Assembly (NCBI GenBank): GCA_002104905.1
Contig: MCFE01000264.1
Coordinates: 44,362-108,361 of the forward strand
DNA from: Basidiobolus meristosporus CBS 931.73
Lineage: Eukaryota; Basidiobolomycota; Basidiobolomycetes; Basidiobolales; Basidiobolaceae
Direction: 5' to 3'
Length of the DNA: 64,000 bases
Part shown: in pieces, positions 47,521 through 59,023 of the stretch
Numbering within the stretch: position 1 is the first letter of the stretch
Layout of the letters: each line of letters begins with the position of its first letter
Program-made: the position numbers and the translations under genes
The notes under the pieces: model-generated
Told to the model about the DNA's origin: nothing
Seen by the model: the letters and a program-made list of their open reading frames with translations, nothing else
The model's database searches: none

Positions 47521-47781
47521 AAGACCGCAACAATACCATGCAAATATTGTCCTAGCACTGATAAAATATTGACAAGTTTTATCCCTTTATTTGGTTGTAA
47601 AATTAGCAAAACACCATTATGATTCTGTCATAAGATTGTTAGGAGGGTCATTAATTTCAAGCTGTTGTTATTATGACGGTCTCTTAACAGGATCCTGATA
47701 GCTGATCTGGATTGGATCCACCAGCAGGACCAAACTATATTTCATAGGGTATGTGGCACCATCCAACAAGACAAGTCTACT

Positions 47782-48620
47782 GAGTGTGGTACTTTTTAGG
47801 CTCACAATACTGGTTGGACTGCATGAGCTTCTTTATACAGGGTATTACCAGAATATATTTGGTGTGAGCAATGTTTTCCCCAAAAGTGGTGATTCCTGAC
47901 AAGTTGGATGCCTTGCAATGGTTATATTTTCTGATGTAAGCACTATGCAACTGTTGGCACATGCCGGTATCAGGTCAGTCTCTGGGTCTTATGATGCCAG
48001 CCACACAATGGTTGTCCACTTGTACTGTGTATGTGGTAAGTTGCATCCTGGGATGATTTTGGCAATAGGTAGTAGTAAATCTTCAGAGCCCCCATTACTG
48101 ATATTGGTGGAAATGCACCACTTCTCTAGCTACAACATTTCATCATTCCCCAGTAGATGGGTTACTTGGCTCACTTGACTCCATAAAGTATCCTTGGCAT
48201 TTTTTTCCACGGGTGTTGTCTCATTTCATAATGGGATTGTGGCAGGCTCATGCAGGGTACTGTTGCTAGGGAAGATGGGATCACAATCTATCAGTGAGCC
48301 TGCTTCTGGAGAGCTATAACGCTCTGTGCCATATTCAGAAAGCTGAGATGAGCCAAAAGGCATCACAAACTCCCCTGACTCAGTTTGTGCAAAGTGACAA
48401 GTACAGCCAGATATTGCTATAGAAGTATCCAGTAGCCAGCAAGATATTATTGGTACAGTAGTGACTGGTGAATGGTCAAATATGACTTGTAAGCCAAAAC
48501 ACTGGCCATGATCCTTTTAATACTTTCTATGCAGTCTGCATGCTGCTTAATTGAGCGGCTGATTACAATAGCCACATGGTCTTTTTTCTCTTCTCTTATG
48601 GCATTGAATCAAAGTAGTCT
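47782..48620 (-). pseudogene. T2 transposase relic, N-terminal part
   Basis: Continuation of the T2 transposase beyond R2. On the minus strand it contains the NETTPVEKNAKDTLWSQVS block (near 48,210) and the zinc-finger region near 48,560-48,590. It ends at the divergent spacer that leads to the accessory gene. Stops are frequent. Confidence 0.6.
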
Positions 48621-48849
48621 TGTCAATGGGGTAAACAGTTTGACACTCAACAATGTAATGCTATTATATCACTTTTTTGTCTATACTCATGTGAATTTAA
48701 GACAGTCTTATATTTGAGACATTGCACCTAGATGAACATAAGATGCAATGATAACCTGCCATAGTAAGCATTATAAATAAAGTTGTGGTACCACATACAC
48801 ACATATATATAACTACACTTCCCCTTTGGTTTAACTTACTTCCATATAG

Positions 48850-50540
48850 ATGCTGCCAAAAACAAAGCATAGTTGTCTTGTTCCAAACTAAACCCCACTG
48901 CTGACAGCAGCAGACAAATGGTTGGACAACAGCTTGCTTTGGCATTTAGTGCAACATGCAGGGCTACAACTAAAAAAGGCCCTGTGGGCAGAGTGCCCAC
49001 CAAGGGGAAAAATGCAGACTCCTTAGGCTCTTAGTCAAGTAGGCAATTGGGAATCTCTGCAGAGCCACTAGCTGTCCATATAGCTGAGGCAAATGAGAAT
49101 GTAGCAAAAGCAGTACCTTCATTTGAAGACCAGCAAGTGGCCATTGTAACATCACCACCACCAGTATTACCAACCATGTTGTCAGCACATACCAAAGCAT
49201 GTATGAGGCAATTAGGTGTAGTAGCTAATAGGACAGATCCAATGGCCCATAAAAATCAGTAAATAGTCTAGAAACAGGATGAGTGGCTACAAGGTGTAGC
49301 GCACTCAATATCCCAGGTAGAGAAAGCAGTATCTTTGCTGCAAAAATGGAACTCAAGTAGCTCAATGTCATGGCCAAAATTTGAGCCATTACCAATGTAC
49401 CAGCAGAGGAACACTATACAGTCTTTGAAGCAGAACAACTGTGCCCAAAGATAGAGCCCACAGAAAAACCTATCATATCATGGAAGGGAGAAAGTGTAGT
49501 GCCTATACCAAACCATAAATGTCAAAATATATTGAAGATCTGTTAAGCTGTTGAGTGCAATTATGAAAAATGGGCAAATAGTCAAGAGGCCATCAGAAGT
49601 CCAGCACACCAACATCTCAAGGCCTGCATTCCATGCAACCATCAGGAACCCAAGGCCAAGCAGAATACACTTGACTTGCTCCATGAGCATTATTCTAGAT
49701 TCAAACATGCAAGCAGATTTGGGCAATCATTGGTAGGCTAAGAGAGTATCTTAAGAATAGCAAAAACTATCAAAGGCAGAAGCACAAGGGTGCAATGGCT
49801 AGAAACTGGCAGCTTCCTTAAGAGCCTGTTGCATGTAGGGTGTCAAAGAGGGATCAAGTAGATGAAAGAGTGCCAATAAGGGATGGTAGGCAGACACAGA
49901 TCCACCAGCACAACATTTACCAAGGAAAAAGCATAACTCTACTCAAAAAGCACTCAGTCAAAGTAGCAGCAAAGGACATTGCAGTGATAAAAACAAATGA
50001 CTACCTTAGGAGCCTGTCACAGCACTGGTTGAGAGCTTAAAACAAGCAGGAAAGAAGCATCAGGTTGCCCACAGGGTGCCATCAAGGTACAAGTAGGCCA
50101 AAACAGATGTGTCAGAGCAGCATTTATCCAGGAGAAAACATAGTTCATTACGAGAAGTACCCAGTCAAAGTAGGAGTGAAAGACCTGGAAGTGAAAATGC
50201 AAAAGGCAAAGGGAAAAAAGTCTACCCAAGCCAGACATAGGGAAGCATGAGAAAAAGCTGCAGTTCTTGCTAACTGACGCTTTAAGCCTGGAACAGACTG
50301 AATCCCACTAAAGCCAAGATGAATTACCAACTAGAAAACAGCTGTGTTCACAAAAGGTGGAGTGCAGCCAGTTGAGCTACAATCCAGTGAGGTGGATGAA
50401 TTTGCATTCAAAGGCAACTTGCCTACCACAGCCTTCAGGTCCTCCATTGTTAACCGGGTGGAGATCCCATCAGCAGACAAAATAAGTGTGCCAAGAACTC
50501 AAAAGGTTATCATAATGCCTTTGGTGGAACTTTAAAGTCT
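48850..50540 (+). pseudogene. T-family accessory protein relic (T2)
   Basis: Start ATG-CTG-CCA-AA at 48,850, then the same order of blocks as T3: MLSAHTKACMRQLGVVANRT, a coiled-coil region, KPTEKPI, and two basic modules near 49,840-50,020 and 50,050-50,200. The C-terminal ~120 codons are removed by a deletion near 50,535. Many stops. Confidence 0.55.
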
Positions 50541-50771
50541 CCACTGAAATATATCAATTTGTATGAATGTAAAGTAAGAGAGACAGTGAAGTCAGGTAGT
50601 GAGGAATGTGAAAGAGAGGTAATAGCCAATCAATGCACACAAACATAGGAGGTGATAGAGTGTCCAGGATCAGAGAGTGAGAAAATTGGCAGATAACTAA
50701 TCAAAAGCCACCACTATATAATTGCAATGAAAATTTAGTAGTGATAAAGCTTTTCTAGTTCAGATATTTGG

Positions 50772-51119
50772 TATTGCAAAATTCTGGGGAGTTTTAGAAG
50801 TGATGTGGAGTTCTGGAAGATATACATGTTATCCACAAGTAGATTTATTAACTGAAAGTATGGTTTTGTACTGTTGATAAAGTAAGGGAAACAAATAAGT
50901 AGGATTTCTTAAAGAAGATCCCAAGAATATATGTGCAAGAATTGGGGTCTTTTAGACAACTCCTAGAGAGATCCCAATCTGGGTAGTTACTAATTTGATT
51001 CATATATTACAAGCAAATTTCAACAGGAATTTTGGTCAGGACAAAATGCTAACCAAACAATAAGGTCTATGTGACTAAGCTAGCATATCTATTTAGATGA
51101 CAACATTACAAAAACAACA
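50772..51119 (-). repeat. Old copia LTR L4, minus orientation
   Basis: About 348 bp that align end to end with the family LTR, with heavy divergence (TATTGCAAAATTCTGGGGAG at the start, AAAACAACA at the end). It lies just beyond the broken end of T2. Confidence 0.65.
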
Positions 51120-51124
51120 TTTTG

Positions 51125-51613
51125 TGTTGTCAAATTTGTATTTCTGTCTGAGTATTTACCTAACTTGGTCACTTAGATCAGTACACGCAAGTCTTGAACA
51201 ATACTGACCAAATTACTTGATGATACTTGACTAGGCCACTTTCACCATAATGTCAGGAACCCAGCTCATGAGAATTCTCATGGTGTCAAAGCAGTCCTAA
51301 GCTTTGCACACATCATCTTGGGCCCTCCCCAAGCACATTCGAAATGTTTATTATGTCACAACTGTATAAAGTGTAGATACTACTTTTCATTTAATAAATC
51401 ATTGAGTGAAACAACATAAGCCTCAAAAGCAGTGAGGGAGGTCCCAGATTTACCCTCAAAGAGGTATTCTATTTACCAGATATATCCAAGAATTTACTAT
51501 CTGTAAACAAGGCCATAGCAGAAGGACTCAGTTGCAGTTTTGACAATTCTGAATGCAGGATCACTGATCAAGATGGTGCCTATGTTACTTAGGGTATCAG
51601 AGATCAGAGTCAT
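51125..51613 (+). pseudogene. Copia relic H: LTR joined directly to protease/integrase region
   Basis: An old plus-strand LTR begins TGTTGTCAAATTTGTATTTC and loses its last ~60 bases near 51,427. There it joins pol sequence equivalent to 60,040-60,210 of copy C (CTGTAAACAAGGCCATAGCAG, GATGCAGGATCACTGATCAA-like). About 1 kb of gag and protease is therefore deleted. It stops at T6. Confidence 0.7.
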
Positions 51614-52609
51614 TGAGTGGCGTAAAAATTGGCTTGCGACCAAGAGAAATTTGCCATACCTTGGTAGAATTCTCCTGATAAAAGTTAGTTGCTTGTTGCA
51701 CCCAACCCAACTTTGCATTTCTTAATTGATTACCCATGCATTTGGGTTGCTTAGCTTTTTAAGGTCAATGGCATAAGTCTGTCCATGTGCACATTGGTCA
51801 ACAGTTATTTTTAAATCATCCTGGCTGTCCTCTATGTGCCAACTCATGGCATCTATTGCAGATGTCAAGGCAATATTCTTGATGAGATTGGGATATTGTA
51901 ATACCTGCAACTTGACTTGTCTTCCTATCTCCTGCACATCCACTTCAAAGGAAACTTCCAACAGTGAAGCAAGGCCCAATATCTGTCACACACCAAGCAA
52001 GATGGGGTAGAGAATTGATACAGTAGTAGCAGAAGTCTGTATGTTCAGCTTCACGGCTGTAGTGTAGTGGCTCAAATCCTATCACAAACACTTTGCATAA
52101 AAGCTGTAGATGCTTCAAGCTGGCATTGGTGATCTGCTTCTGGATACATATTCCTGCAATGTCAACATATGACTTCCAATGCTACCAATGTACTCTTTGT
52201 AGAAATGGCTTCCAAAGGCCATTTGAATACGTGCATTTCCAGCTCATCTAGTCCTAGCATTTTTTTTGTTGCATTTGTGTGTAGGTACTGATAGAGGCCT
52301 GTGAGAAGTGATTTGGGTAGCAGATACTATTTAATATCTTGCCAATTCTTTCAAACTTCTCCAGTTTCTCACAGGACCCATTTAGCTTAAAATGCACAGT
52401 GAACAACTACTTTGTTAGTATATATATTGTTGAAAAGCAAGTTCATTGCTACCAGTGGGAAGCTTTTGCTCCCACAGATTCCCTCTTTTGTTTGTATCTT
52501 AGGTCCCCAATTAATTCCATATTCTGGCCAATGGTGAATAGCTTGCCAACTTTGCTGCAGTTGCGTGCAGATTTCTGTGCATTCTCTCCATGTGAAGGTG
52601 ATGTTCTTA
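51614..52609 (-). pseudogene. Tnp2-like transposase fragment T6
   Basis: Minus-strand C-terminal and central transposase: QLQQSWQAIHHWPEYGINW near 52,530, SAIDAMSWHIEDSQDDLKIT near 51,850, IGRQVKLQVLQYPNLIKNIA near 51,900. It is interrupted at 52,609 by R2 copy 2 and begins at the junction with relic H. Neither gene end is present. Confidence 0.65.
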
Positions 52610-53498
52610 AGACTTGTTCTATTGTACTGTACCTGGGCATGCAAAGCAATCTATGGTCTCTAAGAACAATTGGGTGAAATATTACAGCTACCAGCAGGCA
52701 AGATTGCTCATGGACAATTTTGCACCATGTGGTACAATCTTGCACAGTTTGACATAATCTGACACAATGAGGCTGGCACAAATGATTCTGCCAACTTGTA
52801 ATGTATGCATCACATGCGCAATTGGATACTGCTATGATGGTAGGTAAAATCCAGTATTTAGATATGTTTCTTTAATATAAGTGGAAATAAATATGTTGCA
52901 CACCATAAACTACACTGCTACATACCATTTTGGTTACCATCACTCCAATTGGATGGTATCTCAGTGGTTATTTGGTCCAAAAGTATACTGAAGCTATCAG
53001 CCCCCAATTGCCTCTTTGATCAATATACAAGCTACCTGATTTGCCATCAAATATCCCATTGTCCCCATTGAGCACGTAAATTGCTGTTCCTGGTGATTGG
53101 ACAAGATGCCATAGCTAGTATGCAACCAATCAAATAGGTGCGGACAGATCAAATGGCCACACTGGCGTTACAGATGATGTATATATGTGCAGGGTGTTTA
53201 TTTATAGGGGTTCTGTCTCAAATGTGAGGCAACCATGATATTACTTATATGAATGATTCAGTGATCACTGATTTGCAATGGCTTGATTTAGATTGCAAAA
53301 AAATATGCATTGATTGGATCATGACAAATAATAGCAATACAATGCAATCATATCATCTTCTCCTAAGCTTTTTCTCATAAGGATTACTACTGAAGCATTT
53401 GGTAGTGATTCACTTTGCACACCTAAAATACTTCCTTGTTGACTATCAACTTGGCTACTTGTGTATTTGTAGTCAGTATTCTGCCTCCTAATTGGTGA
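52610..53498. mobile_element. R2 copy 2, left-end fragment
   Basis: Begins AGACTTGTTCTATTGTACTG after TTA in T6, matching the R2 left terminus, and follows R2 for ~890 bp through TTTGCAATGGCTTGATTTAG to CTGCCTCCTAATTGGTGA. It then stops against a copia gag relic, so its coding part and right end are gone. Only one 510-bp unit is present. Confidence 0.8.
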
Positions 53499-53549
53499 TT
53501 CAGGTGCCCTTTTAAAGCAGTTTTTACCTTTAGTGCATTAGAAGCATTA

Positions 53550-54180
53550 TGAGTAGATAAAGATGAAGGCAGCTTCTGTGATGCTGTCAAGGCAAAATAA
53601 TACCTTCCTAAAAGTGCAGGAGAAGAAGCCTTCAAGTGACAGAAGAATGAGCAATCGGCTATCCTTTGTATTTGCCTTGAGGTTGCGGACAAACTGGGAG
53701 AACAATACTCAAGAGCAATAATGGCAAAACATGCCTGGAAGGCATTAGATAACACAAGGCAGTAAATGCCCAGTTGATAAGCAAATGCTACTTAGATAAG
53801 AATCTGTACTTCAAATATGCTGCCAGGTAATGAAATGGAGACTTTAATATATGCAATTACCCTTGTGGATGATGAGATGGAATATGTGTGTCTACCAACA
53901 ACTGATGATGATCTGAAAGTTACCATCCTGAATAGCCTGACAGAAGAGCGCCAGCACCTTGTATCAGCTTCAGAGTCCAGAACTAAAGATTTTACCTGAT
54001 ATGTTAATTTGGCAGGATCTTTGATCAAGAGTCAGAAGAATTAAGCACCACTAAGAAAGAAGGAGAAGGTTTTTAAATACCCAATGGCAACCAACAAAGG
54101 AAATACACAAGACCCTTGAAGGCAACAGCAATCTGTTTTGCAACTGCTGCAAAGGGCAGGTTCACTCATCATAATTTATG
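53550..54180 (+). pseudogene. Copia gag relic I
   Basis: Aligns with gag of copy C, for example CAAGAGCAATAATGGCAAAA, CCATCCTGAATAGCCTGACA and CAACAGCAATCTGTTTTGCA, up to the zinc-knuckle region (FCNCCKGQVH with the last Cys lost). Stops and indels throughout. From 54,181 to 54,353 the sequence is too diverged to assign. Confidence 0.7.
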
Positions 54181-54353
54181 AATCCACTTCACTTGAGGCA
54201 TTGCATTATTAGAGACCAAGCACAGAACATCTTACAATATATGGGCTGACAGCTCATGCCAACAAATTACCCAGAAAAAAGTTAGATATTGAGTCAGAAA
54301 AGGGAAAGTACCATTTTTGAGCTACAGTAGTTTATAAAGGGACCCTAAAGTCA

Positions 54354-55088
54354 GACTCCCTATGATAAGGCTTTTTGTCCTGCAGATGCAGTCTATCTGG
54401 ATCAGGATTCAGGATCCTATAATGAGTCTGTATGATGCTTGCAGCTTGGAATTATTGACCCTTTGCACAATCTGACAATGGGATTGTAATGGCATATTGC
54501 TGATTGTACTGCAATATGAAGTTAAAAACAGGATGGCAATTTAGCTGAGTTTTTGACTAGAATTGTATGGTATTCTATTGGTCTTAGCCATTCTGAATAT
54601 CACAAGATATAGGCCACAGAAAAACCAATTGCACCATGGGAGAGAGAGCATGCGTTATTTTGTAGTGATCTTCCGCTTAAATGTTTAAGTTAGCTCAGTT
54701 TTTAGTCAAATCAATCAGTTATATGCTCAGCCTATTAGAATATGAGTGTTATCTATCAAAGCAGTCTCATTAGTCAGCCAATGAATCAGCAGATCCTTAT
54801 TAGACAAAAATAGATATATCAAGTAGGATCTTTATGAGTGGTGAAGATGCAATCAAATGAGTCATCACTCACAACCTACATTAGGAAATAAAATAAGTCA
54901 GCAAATGATCTGGCTATATGCATTTAAGGCGCTGCTGGAATCCCAATAAAAATTAGCTCAACCTTGGAGTTGTCCAAATGGGAGTTAGCTACTTGATGTG
55001 CCAAATCCATCTTTGTATTACACAACTGAATGCCTGTGCATTGGTTGATTAGCCTCATAATTACATAGGCATAGGTGTCTTTATGTGT
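54354..55088. mobile_element. T-family fragment T7 (transposase-side end)
   Basis: A terminus ACTCCCTATGATAAGGC at 54,355 and subterminal sequence (GCTTGGAATTATTGACCCTT; compare T2 GCTTGGAGTTAAAGACCATT at 30,335) are followed by poorly conserved sequence. Near 54,990-55,085 there is a recognisable minus-strand transposase 3' part. The middle ~350 bases hold nothing I can identify. Confidence 0.5.
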
Positions 55089-55408
55089 ACAGCTGCATTC
55101 TCATCAAGTCCCTGCTGGTAGAGTTTACAGTTGTTTTGACTTTGGAAGCTTTAGTACATTGTCATCTCAAAGGATGCTGAACCCAGCACATACTCTTGTT
55201 AAGATGCCAACTAAGTTGGTGATTGTAGCTCAATAGTTTTCCCTTGACAAGCTTGTGGCTTTATTCCCCTTCACATTAGATTACAGACAGAACCCAAGTA
55301 TTCCTAGCAAGCTGTTGCCACAGGTTATTGCACCCAGTGAGCACCCCACACGCAAAACACTTGAGAAGTGTTGGACGTATCTCTCCCTTGGACCTATACA
55401 CCTCCACA
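55089..55408 (+). repeat. R1 fragment, copy 4 (right 320 bp)
   Basis: Matches R1 from AGCTGCATTCTCATCAAGTC to the terminus ACACCTCCACA. It includes the uninterrupted copia B target (ACAGTTGTTTTGACTTTGG near 55,127). The left two thirds are absent. Confidence 0.8.
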
Positions 55409-57951
55409 CTGTATCAATCAAGCACAAACACATCATATATATTTGATGGCAACCACTATAACCATCTAAGCAAGGGCTACTTTGAAGGTATGCATGGCTA
55501 TGCCTTTGCCTTGGCATCTGATGGATTTTCATTAAAGAAGCACTCTAACAGCAAGTCCTACCTGCCGCTGATTCTCATCAACAAGAATCTACTCCCCATC
55601 ATATGGCATCACAGAAGAAAGCTGATGGTTGTCTCACTGGTATCTGGGCCTAAGTCATAGTCCAGCCTGGCAAGCTACCTGTATCCATTATTGGATGAAT
55701 TTTATATTGATTCCAGTGGGAAACTACTATAAGACTGTAATATCAGAGTGGATATTATTATCTGCATTGGAGATACCCCAGCTATCAGCAAGATGGCCAG
55801 CTTTTCTGTGTACAATAGATGGTATTACTTCTGGATGTTTGAGATCCAGATGATATACTCCATAACTAACACATATTATTATTATCCAAACACCAACACT
55901 AAGCACATTTTTGTGTGCAGAGCAAATGTACAGAAGTCAGCATGCTAACACACTAAAGTGGTCAGCTATAAGCCATTGGCTGGAATATGTAATTAATTGA
56001 AAACAAGATATATTTGAGATAGAGGGTGTCTGTTGGAGCAAAAGCTCTCTACTGGGAACAATCCATTTGCTTTTCAACAACATCCCTATACTGATGACCA
56101 GGTTGTACATTGGGCATTTCAAGCTAAATGAGCCCTTTCAGATACTGGAGGAATTTTTAAGAATTGGTACAATATTACAGAATATCTACTACCCTAAGTA
56201 CCTCTCACTGTTATGAATAGACACAAGGCAGGAGGAAAAGATAGGCATGGCAGGAAAGGACTTAGGTGTGGACCATCAAGGCAAGGCAGGATTCAAGGCA
56301 AGGCTGTTTATTTGAGACCTATGTGTATCAGACTGAGGAATACTTAAGGGGGGATAGGACTATATATACTTTTTGGCTATACTGATGCCAAGAGATATTA
56401 GCTAATACTAATGGGGTTGTGGGGTGAGGCACAGAAATGGTGCTGGGGATAATGACATAGATGACACGGCACTGAGACAGGATGGGGAAATGGATTGGGT
56501 CACCTGATCATGTGACTAAGTCATATGACCTGGTATTTCCATATATGGTACTGGACTATGAAAAATACGACGGGAAGCTTCCATGGAATGTTCCATTGTG
56601 TAACAATGGTATGGAATGGTCAGGAACTTTCTGGAAGGTGGTAGAAGGTTCCAGAAGGAATCTCTTAGAAATTGAGCTAGGAAGCTGAAACTTGGCATGG
56701 GTGTTCATGGTTGTCATGTGATCATGACACCTACAGGCTCCAATCAATACTAATACACATATGCAACAACACAAGTTCAAGGACTGGATGAACTGCATAT
56801 GTATTGAATCAAGTGGCCTTTGGAAGCCACTTCTACTAAGAGTACATTGCAAGCATTGGGGGTCATACATGGACATTGTTGGAATATTTATCAAGAAGCT
56901 GATCATCAATGCCAACTTGAGGCATCTGCAGCTTTTATGCAAGGATTATGTGATGGGACTTGAGCAGCTATACCACTAGCATAAAATTGAATGTGTTGGT
57001 CTCTGCTGCAACAGTATCCATTCTCTATTCCTTCTTGCTTGGTGTGCGGAAAATATTGGGCCTTGCATCACCTTTTGGGAGTTTCCAATGGAGCAGATCT
57101 GTAAGCAGATAGGAAGAGAAATCATGTTGCAGGTAGCACCATATCCCAATCTCATCAGGAATAGTATCTTCAAGTCCATCATGGATGTGCTGCATTGGCA
57201 TATGGAAGACAGCCAGGAAGAGTTGAAAAATACTGGGGACAGATGTGCACATGGAGACAGCTATGCCTTTGGGATTTAGAAGCTAAGCAGCCTCAATGCA
57301 GGGGTGATCAGTTAAGCCATGATAAATGGGGTTAGGTGCAACAAGCAACTAATCTTTATCAGGACAACTTTGTCAGAGTATGCCGGTTTTTCTTGGTCAC
57401 AAGCCAGTTTTGACACAACTTCATACAAAATACACTTATTGGGGATTAGAATCCATTAGGGAAAAGGAATTTATTGGTCAAATACCAAGAAGCACTTTGC
57501 AGATATTTAGCAGGTATTCATGGCAAAAGCAGCAGCAACCAAGTACAGGTATGCAAGATGTATGTGTTGCCCACAATATAAGGTAAATGGCAACTTTGCA
57601 AGTATCCTGCAAACGCTGTAAGCTTGAGGTGATGGAAGTGTAATAACTGCAGCAGATGCGCACATATGTAGTGGTTAGTCTACAGGAGGCCATGGTTTTT
57701 TTAATCAATATATATGTGTGATATCCATGGTAGTAGTGTGTAGGCAAATAAAAGAAGTGATTTTTCAGCGGAATATGTGAATGGTGCATGGGAAGGTAGA
57801 AAAAAATACCAATTGGTAAATTGGTATGACAGCAATATACAGAACTAGCTGTAGGCCACTATAATGCCTTTTTAATGCCAGCAAAGGTTTGCAATGATGA
57901 TGTCTGAGCACAATCAAGTTTCTTGCCATGCAAGGCAATTGAATGTATTGG
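55409..57951 (+). pseudogene. Tnp2-like transposase fragment T8, with R3 inserted
   Basis: Plus-strand transposase from NTSYIFDGNHYNHL (55,430) through KLMVVSLVSGPKS (55,620), ICIGDTPAISKMASFS (near 55,760) and the FWEFPMEQICKQIGREIM block (near 57,075-57,120). The C-terminal MEDSQEELKNTGDRCAHGDS (57,205-57,265) follows. R3 splits it at 56,209-56,727. The N-terminal third was lost where R1 joins. The 3' part is degenerate and ends at 57,951 against a different T fragment. Confidence 0.65.
56209..56727. repeat. R3, 519-bp solo-LTR-like insertion
   Basis: Bounded by TGTTATGA and TCATGACA. T-family sequence continues in register on both sides (CCTCTCAC before, AGGCTCCAATCAATACTA after). The flanks CTCAC and CCTAC may be a decayed 5-bp duplication. 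It contains TATATATAC near 56,370 and short internal repeats of GGCAAGGCAGGATTCAAGGC. It occurs only once here, so the parent family is unknown. Confidence 0.6.
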
Positions 57952-58305
57952 TCATTGCACCTATATGAATGTAACATTTGATTATGCCTCACCAGGGAAC
58001 ACATTACCAATAAAGTTGTGGCAGTACATACATAAGTAATTTTAAACCTATCCCTCCTTTGGTTTGACTAACTTCCAGACATATCTCTATGAATAATTAT
58101 TGCAATGATGCTGTTAAAAGGCTGTCACTAATTAAAAGTCCCTTGACTTCCTGTCTCAGATGTTTCTCTTACTTTTCACGCATACAAATTGATTTATATC
58201 TGTTGAAACTTCAGTTGTACCTCAATTGCCAATTGTATTGACCTTTCCAAGACCCTATACCCTGCACTAACATTAAGCCCAACTCTTCCTGTTCTCTCAC
58301 TTGGT
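57952..58305. other. Two joined T-family scraps (T9)
   Basis: 57,952-58,080 matches the divergent spacer of T1-T3 (TTGCACCTATATGAATGTAA). 58,086-58,305 matches the accessory-side terminal region in the opposite orientation (CTCTATGAATAATTATTGCA, then CAGTTGTACCTCAATTGCCA). Everything between was lost, so this is a deletion/rearrangement product. Confidence 0.6.
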
Positions 58306-58313
58306 TCAATTGG

Positions 58314-58329
58314 ATATATATATATATAT
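58314..58329. repeat. (AT)8 microsatellite
   Basis: Sixteen bases of alternating A and T between the T9 scrap and the LTR of copia D. 58,330-58,380 is otherwise unassigned AT-rich sequence. Confidence 0.9.
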
Positions 58330-58673
58330 CACTTGGGGGGCTTAGATAATAGACAATGTGTTATAAAATAGGGGTGTAAATGTTGTAAAAATGTGTATTT
58401 CCACATAAATATTCACCTAGCTTAGTCACTTAGATCCTTATCTACAAATCCTAGAGAATACTGACCAAATTCCTTGTTGGGATTTACTTAGAATATTTTC
58501 ACCACAATACCAGGTACCCAGAACATGAAAATTCTCAAAGTTGTCCAAACAGCCCCAAACTTTGCACACATGCTCTTGGGACCTTCCTTAACCTATTCTA
58601 TGTGTTTATAATGCCAAGACCAGGCGAAAGTATAAATACTACTTTTACATTCAATAAATCATTAAGTGAAAAC

Positions 58674-59023
58674 TGTTGTAGAAATTCGTATTTTCCACCT
58701 AAATATTCACCTAACTTAGTCACTTAGATCATCACCTTCAAATCCTAGAGAATACTGACCAAATTCCTTGTCGGGATTTACTTAGAATATTTTCACCAAA
58801 ATACCAGGTACCCAGAACATGAAAATTCTCAAAGTTGTCCAAACAGCCCCAAACCTTGCACACATGTTCTTGGGACCTTCCTTAACCTATTCTACGTGTT
58901 TGTAATGCCAAGACCATGTAAAAGTATAAATACTACTTTTACATTCAATAAATCATTAAGTGAAAACCACATAATCTACTTGTTCTCCAAATCACTTCCA
59001 ATATCTCCAAGACTCTTACAACA
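58674..59023 (+). repeat. 5' LTR of copia C
   Basis: 350 bp, TGTTGT...ACAACA. TATAAATA at 58,925-58,932 and AATAAA about 20 bases further. No ATG occurs between the TATA box and the primer-binding site. Confidence 0.95.

Larger units (their letters stand above)
42266..47755. mobile_element. CACTA/Tnp2-like transposon T3, most complete copy
   Basis: Left terminus CACTAACCCTATGAAAAAC (42,266); right terminus, read inward, CACATACCCTATGAAATATA. Both share ACCCTATGAAA, and the direct repeat TGG occurs just outside (42263-42265 and 47754-47756 if the right end is trimmed by two bases). The host is R2. At about 5.5 kb it holds the whole accessory gene (minus) and transposase gene (plus) around a common centre at 44,663-44,920. 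It is the best reference for the family. Confidence 0.75.
38380..47778. mobile_element. PIF/Harbinger-like transposon R2, interrupted by T3
   Basis: Terminal inverted repeat AGACTTGT at 38,380 and ACAAGTCT ending at 47,778. The flanking 3-bp duplication ACT (38377-38379, 47779-47781) sits in T2 sequence that is contiguous in T4 (near 20,500). R2 sequence is 38,380-42,265 plus 47,756-47,778. It encodes a DDE_4-type transposase relic on plus and a second frame on minus, the usual two-gene divergent layout of PIF/Harbinger elements. The subterminal region has many short repeats of the type TACAATCT and TGACACAATGA. Confidence 0.75.
30254..50740. mobile_element. CACTA/Tnp2-like transposon T2, split by four later insertions
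   Basis: The transposase-side terminus reads CAACCCTATGAAAAACAATT. T2 sequence is found at 30,254-30,916, 36,678-38,379, 47,782-48,849 and 48,850-50,740, in correct order and orientation. The gaps are filled by R1 (with copia B inside) and by R2 (with T3 inside). The accessory-side terminus is missing: T2 stops near GCAATGAAAATTT, about 190 bases short of where T3 ends, before an old copia LTR. Confidence 0.75.

Noticed and set aside
58735-58760. tRNA-like TTCAAATCC in the copia LTR
   Set aside because: There is no acceptor stem, D arm or anticodon arm around it; the string is part of the LTR in every copy.
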